Assembly: GCA_019911985.1 (NCBI GenBank)
Contig: JAIOJO010000030.1
Coordinates: forward strand, 1 to 7,245
Direction of reading: 5' to 3'
From: Sulfuricellaceae bacterium
Lineage (GTDB): Bacteria > Pseudomonadota > Gammaproteobacteria > Burkholderiales > UBA9220
Length of the DNA stretch: 7,245 nucleotides
A program made the translations under genes and the position numbers. Under the pieces are notes generated by a model. The model saw only the letters and a program-made list of their open reading frames with translations, made no database searches and had not been told where the DNA came from. Positions 6,290 through 7,245 of the stretch are shown here, piece by piece (position 1 is the first letter of the stretch; each line of letters starts with the position of its first letter).

Positions 6290-7245
6290 TCAGATGAAAT
6301 TGATATGAGGTACCAGATGCTGGTCGATTCGGTAGAGATAGCGATTGATTTCATCCATTCGGCAATTTACTCGGCAATCCTTTATGTCGAGTTGATCGCG
6401 GATGAAGTGGAAATTCAGGCGCCGTTTCTCGCCTTCCCAGATGTCCTTGAAGGTGCTCTGGTTGATGTTGCCATACTCAAAGCGCTTGTCCAGGAGGTAC
6501 GCGCTGCAGCCATAAAGAGCGCCGTTAGCCATCAGATAGGCCCAGACGAAGGGCGTCGCATAGCAGCGGGAGTAGCGCGACGTTTCCTTTTCCAGTGTCT
6601 TTTGCATGGTGTGGCCGCGGAAAACGACCTGAAAGGAATCGGTGTTGTATGCGGCCAGCCTTTCCCCCAAGGGAATCAGGCCGCTATAGTCGAGCGCGCT
6701 GTAGATTTGGGTTTCACTGGAATGGTGCTGAGAGTAGGGTTTGACTACCAGATAATCGAGGCCGATCTCGTCGCGGCAGATGCGCGCCAAGGTCTCCATC
6801 TCGTCCATATTTTCCGGTAGTAGCAGCGATTGTGCGCCGATGGTGCAACTCAGATGTTGCGATTTTTTCATCGCCACAGCGCGTTTCAGGTTGGCGATCA
6901 CGCGCTCGAAATCCACTTCCTTAGTCTGGTGTATCTTCGCGTAACTGGCAGCGGTTCCTGCGTTGAGCGATACCTTGATCCATGAAATATGGGGCAGGGT
7001 CTGCAGAAAGCGCTCGGTCATCGCCACGCCATTGGTGGTGAAAGCCACATCGATGCCGGCTTCCTTGGTGGCGACGACGATTTCGTCGATTTTCTTGTGC
7101 AGCAAGGGCTCTCCCTCGCCCGCGTACATCACGCTCTTCACCCCTTGCGCGCCCATTTCCGCCAAGCGAGCCTTGAGGATCTCCGCATCGAGCATAACGG
7201 ATTGATAGCCGATGTAATCCACGGCGCAGAAGGTGCAGCGGTGGT
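6290..7245 (-). CDS. Radical SAM enzyme with SPASM/twitch-type auxiliary cluster domain (5' end beyond window)
   Basis: The frame is open to the right edge. The first complete codons read HRCTFCAVDYIGYQ, so the window cuts inside the CxxxCxxC motif, keeping its last two Cys. The GTG at 7222 is therefore internal, not the start. The 317 visible residues show the SAM-binding AGEGEP (41-46), TTNG, SWIKVSLNAG, and a C-terminal twitch-like domain. That domain has RCYATPFV, then G-A-L-Y-G-C, then CRVNC, giving four Cys for one auxiliary [4Fe-4S] cluster. It is clearly paralogous to the 2810-4201 product: both share SWI(R/K)-x-x-L-x-AG, HQ(S/T)K, CY(G/A)TPFV and the C-terminal HINFI. Synonymous codons differ even in that shared tail, so the duplication is not recent. 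It likely acts in the same pathway as its paralogue, perhaps on a related intermediate; the substrate is unknown. It is the first gene of the visible operon. Confidence 0.9.
   Translation of the reverse strand, partial: HRCTFCAVDYIGYQSVMLDAEILKARLAEMGAQGVKSVMYAGEGEPLLHKKIDEIVVATKEAGIDVAFTTNGVAMTERFLQTLPHISWIKVSLNAGTAASYAKIHQTKEVDFERVIANLKRAVAMKKSQHLSCTIGAQSLLLPENMDEMETLARICRDEIGLDYLVVKPYSQHHSSETQIYSALDYSGLIPLGERLAAYNTDSFQVVFRGHTMQKTLEKETSRYSRCYATPFVWAYLMANGALYGCSAYLLDKRFEYGNINQSTFKDIWEGEKRRLNFHFIRDQLDIKDCRVNCRMDEINRYLYRIDQHLVPHINFI

Noticed and set aside
6278..6820. Plus-strand open frame of 180 codons
   Set aside because: It is antisense to the 6290-7245 radical SAM gene, whose motifs are unambiguous.

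Overview
This is a dense, single-direction gene block from an accessory locus of a bacterium. Every supported gene lies on the minus strand, so transcription runs from the right edge to the left edge. The largest non-coding gap is 78 bases. No rRNA, tRNA, CRISPR array, transposase or origin is visible. GC content is middling (samples range from 35% to 60%), Shine-Dalgarno sites are ordinary, and the gene content resembles a surface-glycan or natural-product locus. A Gram-negative, possibly proteobacterial host fits, but nothing here fixes the taxon.

In transcription order the genes are: (1) 7245-6290, a radical SAM enzyme with a C-terminal auxiliary-cluster (SPASM/twitch-type) domain, cut at its 5' end by the window edge; (2) 6279-5317, an alpha subunit of a thiamine-diphosphate (ThDP) 2-oxoacid dehydrogenase-like E1 enzyme; (3) 5324-4239, the matching E1 beta subunit, overlapping gene 2 by 8 bases; (4) 4201-2810, a second radical SAM/twitch enzyme clearly paralogous to gene 1; (5) 2797-1577, a CgeB-like glycosyltransferase; (6) 1498-1, a B12-binding-domain radical SAM enzyme with a C-terminal zinc-ribbon-like tail, cut at its 3' end by the window edge. 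Genes 1-5 are spaced like one operon (gaps of 10, -8, 37 and 12 bases). Gene 6 follows after 78 bases and looks AT-richer, so it may be a later addition or be transcribed separately.

Three radical SAM enzymes of two classes, a two-subunit ThDP enzyme without visible E2/E3 partners, and a glycosyltransferase together suggest synthesis and transfer of an unusual sugar, cyclitol or other modified group. One reading is that the E1 pair performs a C-C bond-forming or ketol/acyl-transfer step, the twitch enzymes oxidise or rearrange a carbinol or amine centre, the B12 enzyme makes a C-methylation or similar radical change, and the glycosyltransferase installs the product. No substrate can be read from the sequence. 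This is inference from family membership and co-location.

Two long homopolymer runs lie inside coding sequence: nine C on the coding strand of the glycosyltransferase and eight G near the start of the B12 radical SAM gene. One-base slippage in either direction would truncate the protein, so both are candidate on/off switch tracts, which is common in surface-glycan genes of some bacteria.
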